A DNA stretch of 64,000 nt. It comes from RGIG4708 sp045633845 (GTDB lineage Bacteria; Bacillota; Clostridia; UMGS1810). The position numbers and the translations under genes are program-made. Location: NCBI GenBank assembly GCA_045633845.1, contig JAZQZC010000017.1:1-64000 (forward strand), read 5' to 3'. Shown in pieces: positions 16,460-24,131 of this stretch (its first letter is position 1; every line of letters begins with the position of its first letter). The notes below the pieces were generated by a model. That model had not been told where the DNA came from and did no database searches. It worked only from the letters and a program-made list of their open reading frames with translations.

Positions 16460-17602
16460 ATGAAAAATCTTGCAATTATAGGTTCAACAGGTTCTATAGG
16501 TACACAAACTTTAGAGGTTGTTGATTGTTTTGAAGATATTAATGTAGTTGCTCTTTCGGCAAACAACAATGTGCAGCTTTTTGCTCAGCAGATACGCAAA
16601 TATAAGCCTGATATAGCCTGCATAATGAATGAGAGCAAATTTGCTGAGCTAAAGCAGCTTGTGAGCGATATGGATGTAAAAATCGTCACAGGTATGGATG
16701 GCTTGATTCAGATTGCAGAATATGCAAAAAGCGATATGCTCTTGACATCAGTTGTTGGCAATGTTGGCTTAATTCCAACTGTTGCTGCAATTAAAAAAGG
16801 CAAAAAAATTCTTTTGGCAAACAAAGAAACACTTGTTACTGCAGGCGAGCTTATTATGCCACTTGCTAAAGAGCATAATGTTGACATTTTGCCTGTTGAC
16901 AGCGAGCACAGTGCAATTTTTCAGTGCTTGCAGGGCAACAACTACAGTAAAATCAAAAAGCTTTTGCTTACCGCCTCGGGAGGGCCTTTCTTTGGCAAAA
17001 AAGCTGATGAACTTAAAAATATAACCAAAACTGACGCCCTAAAGCACCCAAACTGGTCTATGGGAAGTAAAATCACAATAGACAGTGCAACTCTTATGAA
17101 TAAAGGGCTCGAAATGATAGAGGCAAAATGGCTTTTTGGTGTAGATATTGATGACGTTGAGGTCGTTGTTCATCGTCAAAGTATTATTCATTCTGCGGTT
17201 CAATTTTGCGATAATTCGGTAATTGCGCAGCTTGGAGTGCCTGATATGAAATTACCCATAAGCTATGCAATCAATTATCCTGAAAGAACTATTGATGTTA
17301 CACCTGAGCTTGATTTGTTTAAATACAACAATTTAACATTTGACAAGCCTGACAGACAAACATTCAGATGTCTTGATATTGCAGTTGATGCAGTAAAAAA
17401 AGGCGGGCTTGTTCCAACAATAATGAACGCCGCAAACGAGATTGCAGTTGAAATGTTTTTAAATGACAAAATAGGATTTTTGGATATTGCAAGCCTCATT
17501 GAAAATACTATTAGTGGCATAAATGTCACCGACGAGCTTAATTTTGAGTCCATTGTAAAATATGACAGTATTGCTCGTGAGTATTGCACAAAGTTAATTT
17601 GA
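16460..17602 (+). CDS. dxr: 1-deoxy-D-xylulose 5-phosphate reductoisomerase
   Basis: A 380-residue NADPH-dependent enzyme, the second step of the MEP isoprenoid pathway. The N-terminal GSTGSIGTQTLEVV binds NADPH, LANKETLV is conserved, and the metal and substrate site includes PVDSEHSAIFQCL and TASGGPF. The window also encodes dxs at 39010, so at least two MEP steps are present. It starts 14 nt after cdsA and is followed by rseP. Confidence 0.97.
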   Translation: MKNLAIIGSTGSIGTQTLEVVDCFEDINVVALSANNNVQLFAQQIRKYKPDIACIMNESKFAELKQLVSDMDVKIVTGMDGLIQIAEYAKSDMLLTSVVGNVGLIPTVAAIKKGKKILLANKETLVTAGELIMPLAKEHNVDILPVDSEHSAIFQCLQGNNYSKIKKLLLTASGGPFFGKKADELKNITKTDALKHPNWSMGSKITIDSATLMNKGLEMIEAKWLFGVDIDDVEVVVHRQSIIHSAVQFCDNSVIAQLGVPDMKLPISYAINYPERTIDVTPELDLFKYNNLTFDKPDRQTFRCLDIAVDAVKKGGLVPTIMNAANEIAVEMFLNDKIGFLDIASLIENTISGINVTDELNFESIVKYDSIAREYCTKLI

Positions 17603-17619
17603 TTTGGAGATGAAATGAT

Positions 17620-18645
17620 TTGCTGACATTTGTTGCAGCTGTAGTCGTATTTTGCTTGATAATTTTTATACATGAGTTTGGACATTTTGCTTCGGCAAAA
17701 TTGTTCGGAGTTACTGTTCATGAGTTTTCAATCGGTATGGGCAAGCAATTGTTTGGCTTTAACAAAAACGGAACTCAGTACAGTGTGCGAATTCTACCTA
17801 TTGGCGGATATGTAAAGCTTGAGGGTGAGGATGAACATTCTGACGATGTTAATGCATTTAACAATAAAAATGTTTTTATCAGATTTATTGTGTTATTTTC
17901 GGGAGCTTTCATGAATTTTGTGCTCGGATTTTTGCTGTATCTTATTATAATGAGTTCGGCGTCGGGGTTTTCTTCAAATATTGTAGGGGAGGTTTTGCCA
18001 GATTCAGCATTTTTTGATGCAGGAATTGTAAGCGGTGATGTAATTGTTAAGCTTGAGGGCGAAAATTATTCAACAAATGTAAAAAACTTTAATGACATCA
18101 GCTTTTTTAACTACCGCAACGGTAATAACCCTGCAACTGTTACTTATAAGCGAGAAGGCATTGAAAGGGCAATTGTGGGTATTGCGCCAAAATACTCGGC
18201 AGAAAATGACAGATATCTTTTTGGATTTACAACTCAGGTTGAACAAAAAAGCATAGGTACAGTTATTAAAAATGCATATTTTCAATCAACTTTTGTTATT
18301 AAGGTGGTGTTATATTCGTTTATTGATATTATAAGAGGCTCGGTAGGAGCAGGGGAAATTTCGGGTCCTGTTGGCATTGTAAACGAAATAGGTAATGCTG
18401 CACGCGCCGGATTAATGACTCTGATTAACCTTGCGGCAATGCTTTCCATTAATCTTGGGGTAATAAACCTGCTGCCGCTTCCCGCTCTTGATGGAGGTAG
18501 GATATTCTTTTTGATTATAGAGTTATTCAGACGTAAACCAATACCGCCCGAAAAAGAGGGTATAGTTCATGCAATTGGATTTATGATTTTATTGGCATTT
18601 ATGCTGACTATTACTTTTTTTGATATATCAAAGTTACTGACATAA
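17620..18645 (+). CDS. rseP: RIP metalloprotease RseP (site-2 protease)
   Basis: A 341-residue intramembrane zinc protease. H18-E-F-G-H22 in the first membrane segment binds zinc, and the third ligand lies in LLPLPALDGGRIF near 280-292. A single PDZ-like domain occupies about 110-190, shorter than the two-PDZ E. coli protein, as usual in Bacillota. The start is TTG at 17620, supported by TTGGAGA upstream; an ATG at 17615 is out of frame and stops at once. It cleaves membrane-bound anti-sigma factors and signal-peptide remnants; the substrate here is unknown. It ends the operon at a strong terminator. Confidence 0.94.
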   Translation: MLTFVAAVVVFCLIIFIHEFGHFASAKLFGVTVHEFSIGMGKQLFGFNKNGTQYSVRILPIGGYVKLEGEDEHSDDVNAFNNKNVFIRFIVLFSGAFMNFVLGFLLYLIIMSSASGFSSNIVGEVLPDSAFFDAGIVSGDVIVKLEGENYSTNVKNFNDISFFNYRNGNNPATVTYKREGIERAIVGIAPKYSAENDRYLFGFTTQVEQKSIGTVIKNAYFQSTFVIKVVLYSFIDIIRGSVGAGEISGPVGIVNEIGNAARAGLMTLINLAAMLSINLGVINLLPLPALDGGRIFFLIIELFRRKPIPPEKEGIVHAIGFMILLAFMLTITFFDISKLLT

Positions 18646-18683
18646 CAAAATGGCAGACACTCATTATGTCTGCCATTTTGTTT
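18646..18683. terminator. Bidirectional intrinsic terminator
   Basis: A perfect 14-bp stem (CAAAATGGCAGACA with TGTCTGCCATTTTG) and 7-nt loop, T-rich on both sides, between convergent rseP and the LOG-family gene. Confidence 0.9.
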
Positions 18684-18714
18684 ACATATAAATTACGCAG
18701 CATTTGTTTGTAAT

Positions 18715-19290
18715 TTATATATTTTTAAGATGCTGTATATCAATTTCCTTTTCGTCATAATTTTCGATATATTCAATAACATCGGAAGGGTCACTGAAAA
18801 TCTTAAATATTTCCAGGCATTCCTTTTTCATAAATCCTTGGTCAACAGTATCTCTGAGCAGTTTAATCATACTGTCGTAATAACCATCAATATTGAAAAT
18901 GACAATTGGTTTATTGTGCTTTGCAAGCTGTTTTAATGTAAGTATTTCAAAAAATTCTTCGTATGTGCCTATTCCACCGGGAGATACAACAAAAGCATCG
19001 GAATACTCTTCGAGCAATTGCTTTCTTTCGCGCATTGTTTCTGTATAAATAAATTCGGTGCAGTCTTTGTACAATATATCTTTTATATCAAAAAATCTCG
19101 GCGAAATTCCTATTACATTTCCGTTTTGTGAGCGTACGCCTCTTGCTGCAGCTCCCATGAGGCCATGAGAACCACCGCCAAAAACAAGGGAATGTCCTTT
19201 TAGCGCCATTTGCTTTCCAAGTTCAAAAACAGTATCAATATATATTTGTTTTATATCATCACTCGACGCACCATATAAACATATTTTCAT
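18715..19290 (-). CDS. LOG family protein (TIGR00730; nucleotide 5'-monophosphate phosphoribohydrolase-like)
   Basis: A 191-residue Rossmann-like protein with the LOG motifs FGGGSHGLMG (37-46) and PGGIGTYEE (104-112). The family hydrolyses cytokinin riboside monophosphates in plants and probably other nucleotide monophosphates in bacteria; older labels as lysine decarboxylase are wrong. The ATG at 19290 is chosen because AAAGGTGG precedes it; the frame extends to 19344 without a better site. It is monocistronic, between a shared terminator and a divergent membrane protein gene. Confidence 0.87.
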   Translation of the reverse strand: MKICLYGASSDDIKQIYIDTVFELGKQMALKGHSLVFGGGSHGLMGAAARGVRSQNGNVIGISPRFFDIKDILYKDCTEFIYTETMRERKQLLEEYSDAFVVSPGGIGTYEEFFEILTLKQLAKHNKPIVIFNIDGYYDSMIKLLRDTVDQGFMKKECLEIFKIFSDPSDVIEYIENYDEKEIDIQHLKNI

Positions 19291-19401
19291 AAAATTACCA
19301 CCTTTCATATTTTTAATTTTAGCACAATATTGCATTATTATCAACAGTAATTATTGATTTTTTGTCCGCATTGATTTATAATTATAATACGGAGGTGCAG
19401 T

Positions 19402-19974
19402 ATGGATATTAAAATTAATTACATAAAATCTTTCTTTTCTTTATTGGGTAAGCACTCAATATGCACATTAGGCTGCATTTTGTTTGTGATGATTTTTCCG
19501 GCGATGGTTGAATCTGGATTTACACAGATAATATATACGGCTTTTGCATTAATTGTTGCGTTTGACCTCATGTTTTCATGTGCATGGTCCATTGGCAATA
19601 AACATCGGAGAAATGTTAATATTTACAATCGAAAGCTTGACCAGCAGTGCAAAGATAAAATTAAATATAATTATCTTTCGGGTTTGATTATTGCAACAAT
19701 TTATGCTGCATTTAATATTATAATATGCATTATTTGTTATATGCTAGCAGTAAGTAATTCACCTTGGCTTACTGTTGCAGGCAATCTTGTGTACAAGCTT
19801 TGGTTTTCACCTTTTATTGTTGCTTTTAAATATGTTATAAGGCTTCAGTATTTTTTGTGGCTTATAATTGCTTTTATGCCTTCAGTACCGATTGCGCTCG
19901 GATATATCTGCGGTGTCAAAGATGTAAATTATTTTGAAGCTTTTGTAAAAAAACTTGTATACAAAAACAAATGA
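19402..19974 (+). CDS. Conserved-type hypothetical membrane protein
   Basis: A 190-residue protein not recognised by family. It has about five hydrophobic segments (near 15-35, 38-60, 95-118, 125-145, 150-172) separated by a basic loop with HRRNVNIYNRKLDQQ around residues 73-87. GGAGGTG lies 6 nt before the ATG and a strong terminator follows, so it is a real single gene. No catalytic motif is visible. It sits between a LOG gene and the spore amidase cwlD, but nothing ties it to sporulation. Confidence 0.7.
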   Translation: MDIKINYIKSFFSLLGKHSICTLGCILFVMIFPAMVESGFTQIIYTAFALIVAFDLMFSCAWSIGNKHRRNVNIYNRKLDQQCKDKIKYNYLSGLIIATIYAAFNIIICIICYMLAVSNSPWLTVAGNLVYKLWFSPFIVAFKYVIRLQYFLWLIIAFMPSVPIALGYICGVKDVNYFEAFVKKLVYKNK

Positions 19975-19981
19975 TTTTTTT

Positions 19982-20011
19982 GACTGTAATCTTTTGGATT
20001 ACAGTCTTTTT
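19982..20011 (+). terminator. Intrinsic terminator
   Basis: A 10-bp stem GACTGTAATC/GATTACAGTC with a 5-nt loop followed by TTTTT, 8 nt after the membrane-protein stop. Confidence 0.9.
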
Positions 20012-20061
20012 ATATCATAAAATTAATATAATTTAATATATTATAAAACGAGGTGGACATT

Positions 20062-20784
20062 ATGTTTTTGACAATAAAAAAATATGATATCATTTCGTGT
20101 TTTATGGCTGTGTTTTTGGCGCTATTAACATTTATAATTGTCAAATTTGGGTTTAACAGTGTTGCTGTATCTGCGCTTCCGTTTAACGGCAAGGTAATCA
20201 TTTTGGATGCAGGTCATGGCATCCCCGACGGCGGTGCTGTAGGTATATCCGGAACTGTTGAGCAATCCATTAATCTTGAGGTTACACTAAAGCTTCAACA
20301 ATTGCTTGAGCAAAGTGGTGCATACGTAATATTGACAAGAGCAGACGAAAATGCTGTTGCTCCTGATTTGAACAAAAAAATAAAAGAAATAAAAAGAAAA
20401 GATTTAAAATACAGAAGAAATATGAGGGATAGCGGATGCGATGCTTTTGTAAGCGTTCATATGAATAAATTCGAAGTAGAAAAATACAGTGGTGCGCAAG
20501 TGTTTTATTCAGACAATGAACAAAGTAAACTGCTTGGTGAATGTGTGCAGGCAAGCCTCAAGCTGCATGTTGACCAGAGTAATAACCGCGTCGCAAAAGA
20601 AAGCAAAAATAATATTTATATACTCAGCGACAGCAACGTTGCGTCTGTTGTTGTGGAATGTGGCTTTTTGTCAAACAAAAATGAAGAGATGTTGCTCAAT
20701 ACCCAAGATTATCAACAAAAAATCGCCTATGGCATATATAACGGAATAATAGACTTTTTTCAAAAAAGTGGGGTACAGAGCTAA
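20062..20784 (+). CDS. cwlD: N-acetylmuramoyl-L-alanine amidase CwlD (spore cortex)
   Basis: A 240-residue amidase_3 enzyme. An uncleaved signal anchor occupies about 10-30. The zinc ligands are H52 in ILDAGHG, E67, and a His in SVHMN; the catalytic Glu is in VVVECGFLSN. CwlD removes side peptides from muramic acid so that muramic-delta-lactam can form in spore cortex. The ATG at 20062 is preferred over an in-frame GTG at 20053, which lies inside the GAGGTGG ribosome binding site. With spoIID, spoIIQ, spoIIIA and sigH in the same window this supports a sporulating lineage. Confidence 0.9.
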   Translation: MFLTIKKYDIISCFMAVFLALLTFIIVKFGFNSVAVSALPFNGKVIILDAGHGIPDGGAVGISGTVEQSINLEVTLKLQQLLEQSGAYVILTRADENAVAPDLNKKIKEIKRKDLKYRRNMRDSGCDAFVSVHMNKFEVEKYSGAQVFYSDNEQSKLLGECVQASLKLHVDQSNNRVAKESKNNIYILSDSNVASVVVECGFLSNKNEEMLLNTQDYQQKIAYGIYNGIIDFFQKSGVQS

Positions 20785-20794
20785 CTCTGTACCC
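20765..20794 (-). terminator. Intrinsic terminator of the citrate synthase gene
   Basis: GGGTACAGAG/CTCTGTACCC forms a perfect 10-bp stem with a 4-nt loop. Reading leftward it is followed by CACTTTTTTG, so it terminates the minus-strand gene; it overlaps the cwlD stop codon. Confidence 0.8.
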
Positions 20795-20800
20795 ATAATA

Positions 20801-22144
20801 TTATCTAATATCAATATCGGTGTATTTTTTGCCTTTTTTGATAAGCGTTTTGTATGCAGGTCGTATAATTTTGCCGCCGGATTTTAATTCTTCCATTCTG
20901 TGAGCACACCATCCTGCAGTTCTTGCTATTGCAAAAATAGGAGTGAACATCTCCTGAGGTATTTTGAGCATTCTGTATATAAGCCCTGAATACAAATCAA
21001 CATTTGCACACATAACTTTTTCAACACCTTTAACTTCGGCAAAGGCTTTTGGGGCAAGCTTTTCAACGGTGTTGTACATATTGAACAATTCCATTTCGCC
21101 TTTTTCGTTACAAAGCTGACGTGCCTTTTCTTTAAGCAAAACTGCTCTCGGGTCGGAAAGAGTATATACCGCGTGACCCATACCATATATAAGGCCTGAA
21201 TTATCGTATGCTTGCTTTTTTACAACCTTAACAAGGTAATCATAAATTTGCAACTCGTTTGTCCAGTCGGATACTGTATCCTGAAGGTTATCCATCATAC
21301 CTATAACCTGTGCATTTGCTCCTCCATGCTTTGGACCCTTGAGTGAGCAGATGGCACTGCCGATAGCAGAATATGTATCGGTACCTGCCGAAGAAAGCAC
21401 ACGGCAGGAAAATGTAGAGTTGTTACCGCCTCCGTGCTCGGCGTGGAGCATAAGCGATGTGTCAAGAACCTCTGCCTCAAGTGGAGTAAATTTTTTGTTG
21501 CTTGACAACATTCTCAATAAATTCTCAGCTGTGGAAAGCTCTGGCTTTGGATTATGAATGATAAGACTCTTTTTGTCATAATGATGTACCTTTGCGCTGT
21601 ATCCGTATGCAGCAAGCAATGGCATTCTCGCAAGCAAAACAAGTGACTGACGCATTACGTTTTGCAAGTCTGTTGCGTCGGGATTTTCGTCATATGAATA
21701 TAATGAAAGCACAGAACGTGCCATTTTGTTCATAATGTTTCGGCTTGGTGCTTTAAGTATCATATCTTCGGCAAAATATTGTGGTAATTCTCTGTTTTGT
21801 GCAAGATAATCACAAAATGTGACAAGCTCGTCTTTTGTTGGCAATTCACCAAACATAAGCAAATATGCAGTTTCTTCAAAACCGAAGCGATTGTTGATAC
21901 CGGGTGATTTTGTTAAATCATTGATATCATAGCCTCTGTAGCTGAGCTGTCCTTCTATTGGTGTTTTTTCGTCTTCGCTCATAACATAGCCATGTACCTG
22001 ACAAACTCTTGTAACTCCTGCAAGTACACCAGTGCCGTCCTGATTTCTCAAACCTCTTTTTAAGTTGTGCGAGCTGTATGAGTCGGATGGGATATCGTAA
22101 CAATCATAAGAATGATCTATCAATTTGTTCATTTTATTTTCCAT
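20801..22144 (-). CDS. gltA: Citrate synthase
   Basis: A 447-residue citrate/2-methylcitrate synthase condensing acetyl-CoA and oxaloacetate. Active-site residues are seen in LHAEHGGGNNSTF, GPKHGGANAQV and the GMGHAVYTLSDPRA block carrying the catalytic His and nearby Asp-Pro. The N-terminal extension of about 50 residues before the GVTRVCQVHGY region is typical of the longer clostridial type. The ATG at 22144 follows GGAGGTGCAACA. It is a single gene between cwlD and divergent spoIID; no other TCA-cycle gene is in the window. Confidence 0.94.
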   Translation of the reverse strand: MENKMNKLIDHSYDCYDIPSDSYSSHNLKRGLRNQDGTGVLAGVTRVCQVHGYVMSEDEKTPIEGQLSYRGYDINDLTKSPGINNRFGFEETAYLLMFGELPTKDELVTFCDYLAQNRELPQYFAEDMILKAPSRNIMNKMARSVLSLYSYDENPDATDLQNVMRQSLVLLARMPLLAAYGYSAKVHHYDKKSLIIHNPKPELSTAENLLRMLSSNKKFTPLEAEVLDTSLMLHAEHGGGNNSTFSCRVLSSAGTDTYSAIGSAICSLKGPKHGGANAQVIGMMDNLQDTVSDWTNELQIYDYLVKVVKKQAYDNSGLIYGMGHAVYTLSDPRAVLLKEKARQLCNEKGEMELFNMYNTVEKLAPKAFAEVKGVEKVMCANVDLYSGLIYRMLKIPQEMFTPIFAIARTAGWCAHRMEELKSGGKIIRPAYKTLIKKGKKYTDIDIR

Positions 22145-22270
22145 TGTTGCACCTCCGTAGTTTATAATATGAATTATAACATTTTTTTACTTGCAAATCA
22201 ATACCAAATTCAAAATTTCTTATAAAATACTGAAAATTCGATATTTTGCGATTTTATAAGGTATAAAATT

Positions 22271-22278
22271 CATACAAA
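22271..22278 (+). promoter_or_regulatory. Possible sigma-E -10 element for spoIID
   Basis: CATACAAA closely matches the sigma-E -10 consensus CATACAAT and lies 23 nt before the spoIID ATG. The -35 is not convincing. It is listed because spoIID is a sigma-E gene in studied endospore formers. Confidence 0.4.
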
Positions 22279-22301
22279 CCTATACAGAAAGCGAGTTAAA
22301 A

Positions 22302-23237
22302 ATGAAATTTTTTAAAACAAAAATTGCAATTCTAATATTGTTGATGTATATCACACCATGTATTATAGGGATATCATTTTCTCAAAAAATCAGTGAAAAA
22401 ACAATTAATGTCTGGGACGCCAAAAACAAAATTATTCTCAATATTTCTGTAAACGACTATCTTATAGGAGTCGTCGCTGCAGAGATGCCTGTAGAGTTTG
22501 AATCTGAAGCTCTAAAAGCTCAAGCTGTCGCCGCAAGAACATATCTGATAAATAAAGTTAAATGCGAAAACAATGAAAGCTGCGATATATGTACTGACCC
22601 TGCACATTGTCAGGCATACAAATCACCAAATGAACTGAAAAAGCAATGGGGTAAAGATTATCATAAAAACTATAAGAAGATTTACAACGCAGTTTTTGAT
22701 ACAAAAAATAGAATAATTGTTTATGAAAATCAACCGATTTCGGCAGTTTTTCATTCAACAAGCTCAGGCAAAACAGAAAATTCCGAAGATGTATGGAGCA
22801 AATCGCTGCCTTATCTTAAAAGCGTTGAAAGCAGCTATGATATCAATAGCCCCAAATATAACTCACAAGCTGTTTTTACCCTTGATGAATTCAGAAAAAT
22901 ACTATGCATGAGTAACGATATTGATTTTGATGATAAAATTATAGGCAAAATTACATATACGGACGGAGGAAGTGTAGAACACATAGAAATAGGAAGCAAA
23001 ACCTTTAAAGGTACAGAAATACGAAATTTGTTTGATTTAAACAGTGCAAATTTCAGCGTAGATATCCGCGGTGATGAAGTGTGTTTTAATGTAAAAGGAT
23101 ATGGTCACGGAGTGGGTCTTAGCCAATATGGAGCTAATTTTATGGCACAGGCAGGAAATAACTATGTTGAAATTTTAAAAAAATATTATACAGGAGTTGA
23201 TATTGTTAATACAGATTATGCATACATTACCGAATAG
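22302..23237 (+). CDS. spoIID: Stage II sporulation protein D (lytic transglycosylase)
   Basis: A 311-residue membrane-anchored protein with an N-terminal hydrophobic segment (about 8-26). The catalytic Glu corresponds to E61 in VVAAEMPVEFESEALKAQAV. The conserved cysteine-rich insert CESCDICTDPAHC-like stretch (88-103) and the C-terminal GYGHGVGLSQYGAN are typical. With SpoIIM and SpoIIP it degrades peptidoglycan during forespore engulfment. It is followed immediately by spoIIQ, an order common in Clostridia. Confidence 0.94.
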   Translation: MKFFKTKIAILILLMYITPCIIGISFSQKISEKTINVWDAKNKIILNISVNDYLIGVVAAEMPVEFESEALKAQAVAARTYLINKVKCENNESCDICTDPAHCQAYKSPNELKKQWGKDYHKNYKKIYNAVFDTKNRIIVYENQPISAVFHSTSSGKTENSEDVWSKSLPYLKSVESSYDINSPKYNSQAVFTLDEFRKILCMSNDIDFDDKIIGKITYTDGGSVEHIEIGSKTFKGTEIRNLFDLNSANFSVDIRGDEVCFNVKGYGHGVGLSQYGANFMAQAGNNYVEILKKYYTGVDIVNTDYAYITE

Positions 23238-23263
23238 TGTTAACAATAATACTGAGGTGTATA

Positions 23264-23956
23264 ATGATGAACAAAAAAATTAAATTCAGCAAAAGCGTTA
23301 TGACGGATAAATCGCGCACTAGTAAAAACAAACTGATTAACAGTATACTCTTTATACTGATATTTTTGCTTACTGTATCAACAATGATTACTATACAAAT
23401 ACGTTCCGAAAAAAATAATGTAACACATAACAGTGCTGAAGCCACATTAAAAATTACAGATGATGACATAGCACATCAAGAGCAGGAGATAAATTTAAAA
23501 ACATCAGATAATATTAATATTCAAACCAGCCAGCAACCTGTGGTGGATACTGTTGAAAATTTTGTTTTACCTTGTCAAGGCGAAATAATTAAAAGTTTTT
23601 CTGATACAGAGCTAATATACTCAAAGACAATGGATGACTGGCGAATACATTGCGGATTGGATATAAAAACGGCGCAAAATACAGAGATTGTCAGTATGTT
23701 TTCCGGAAAGATTTGCGATATTATAAAAGATGACATATACGGAACGACACTTGTTATTGACCATAAAGATGCTGTTGTTAAATATTCAAATATTGATGTA
23801 TATGATAAATTTAAAATCGGTACAGATGTTATAAGTGGTGAGCCCCTCGGCATTGTACAGACTAATCCAATGTGTGAAGCTGCAGATAGCTTGCACATCC
23901 ATATCGAAGCATATAAAAATGATGTGGTTATAAATCCTCTTGATTTAATTAAATAA
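23264..23956 (+). CDS. spoIIQ: SpoIIQ-like M23 peptidase-domain protein
   Basis: A 231-residue protein with an N-terminal basic stretch, one membrane segment (about 26-46), a low-complexity linker and a C-terminal M23/LytM domain from about residue 90. All LytM metal ligands are present: H-C-G-L-D in WRIHCGLDI and the H-x-H of LHIHIEAY. SpoIIQ sits in the forespore membrane and meets SpoIIIAH, which is also encoded here. The ATG at 23264 follows GAGGTG; a longer frame from 23237 overlaps the spoIID stop. The assignment as SpoIIQ rests on M23 domain, size and position after spoIID. Confidence 0.85.
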   Translation: MMNKKIKFSKSVMTDKSRTSKNKLINSILFILIFLLTVSTMITIQIRSEKNNVTHNSAEATLKITDDDIAHQEQEINLKTSDNINIQTSQQPVVDTVENFVLPCQGEIIKSFSDTELIYSKTMDDWRIHCGLDIKTAQNTEIVSMFSGKICDIIKDDIYGTTLVIDHKDAVVKYSNIDVYDKFKIGTDVISGEPLGIVQTNPMCEAADSLHIHIEAYKNDVVINPLDLIK

Positions 23957-23959
23957 ATA

Positions 23960-24081
23960 GGGGATTTAAAAAAACTTTGGAACACAAAAGACAGCATTTA
24001 AGAATATTCAAATGTTAACAAATGAATAGTAAACTGCATTGTTTGCTCAGTTTGTCCGTTCCAAAGCTTTTTTCTCATCCC
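23960..24081. other. Long-range inverted sequence after spoIIQ, candidate structured RNA
   Basis: The ends of this 122-nt interval pair. GGGG (23960-23963) pairs with TCCC (24078-24081) beyond an internal loop; an A-run pairs with a T-run; and CTTTGGAAC (23975-23983) pairs perfectly with GTTCCAAAG (24058-24066). Inside are smaller hairpins such as ACTG/CAGT and TATTC/GAATA. No ORF fits. It could be a 3' UTR structure, a small RNA on either strand, or a decayed palindromic repeat. Confidence 0.45.
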
Positions 24082-24088
24082 AAACAAA

Positions 24089-24127
24089 AGGAGGTGTAAA
24101 AAATATTAACAATTTTTTACACCTCCT
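24089..24127 (-). terminator. Intrinsic terminator of the ftsH operon
   Basis: A perfect 16-bp stem AGGAGGTGTAAAAAAT/ATTTTTTACACCTCCT with a 7-nt loop. On the minus strand it is followed by TTTGTTTG, 4 nt after the ftsH stop. Confidence 0.85.
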
Positions 24128-24131
24128 AAAT

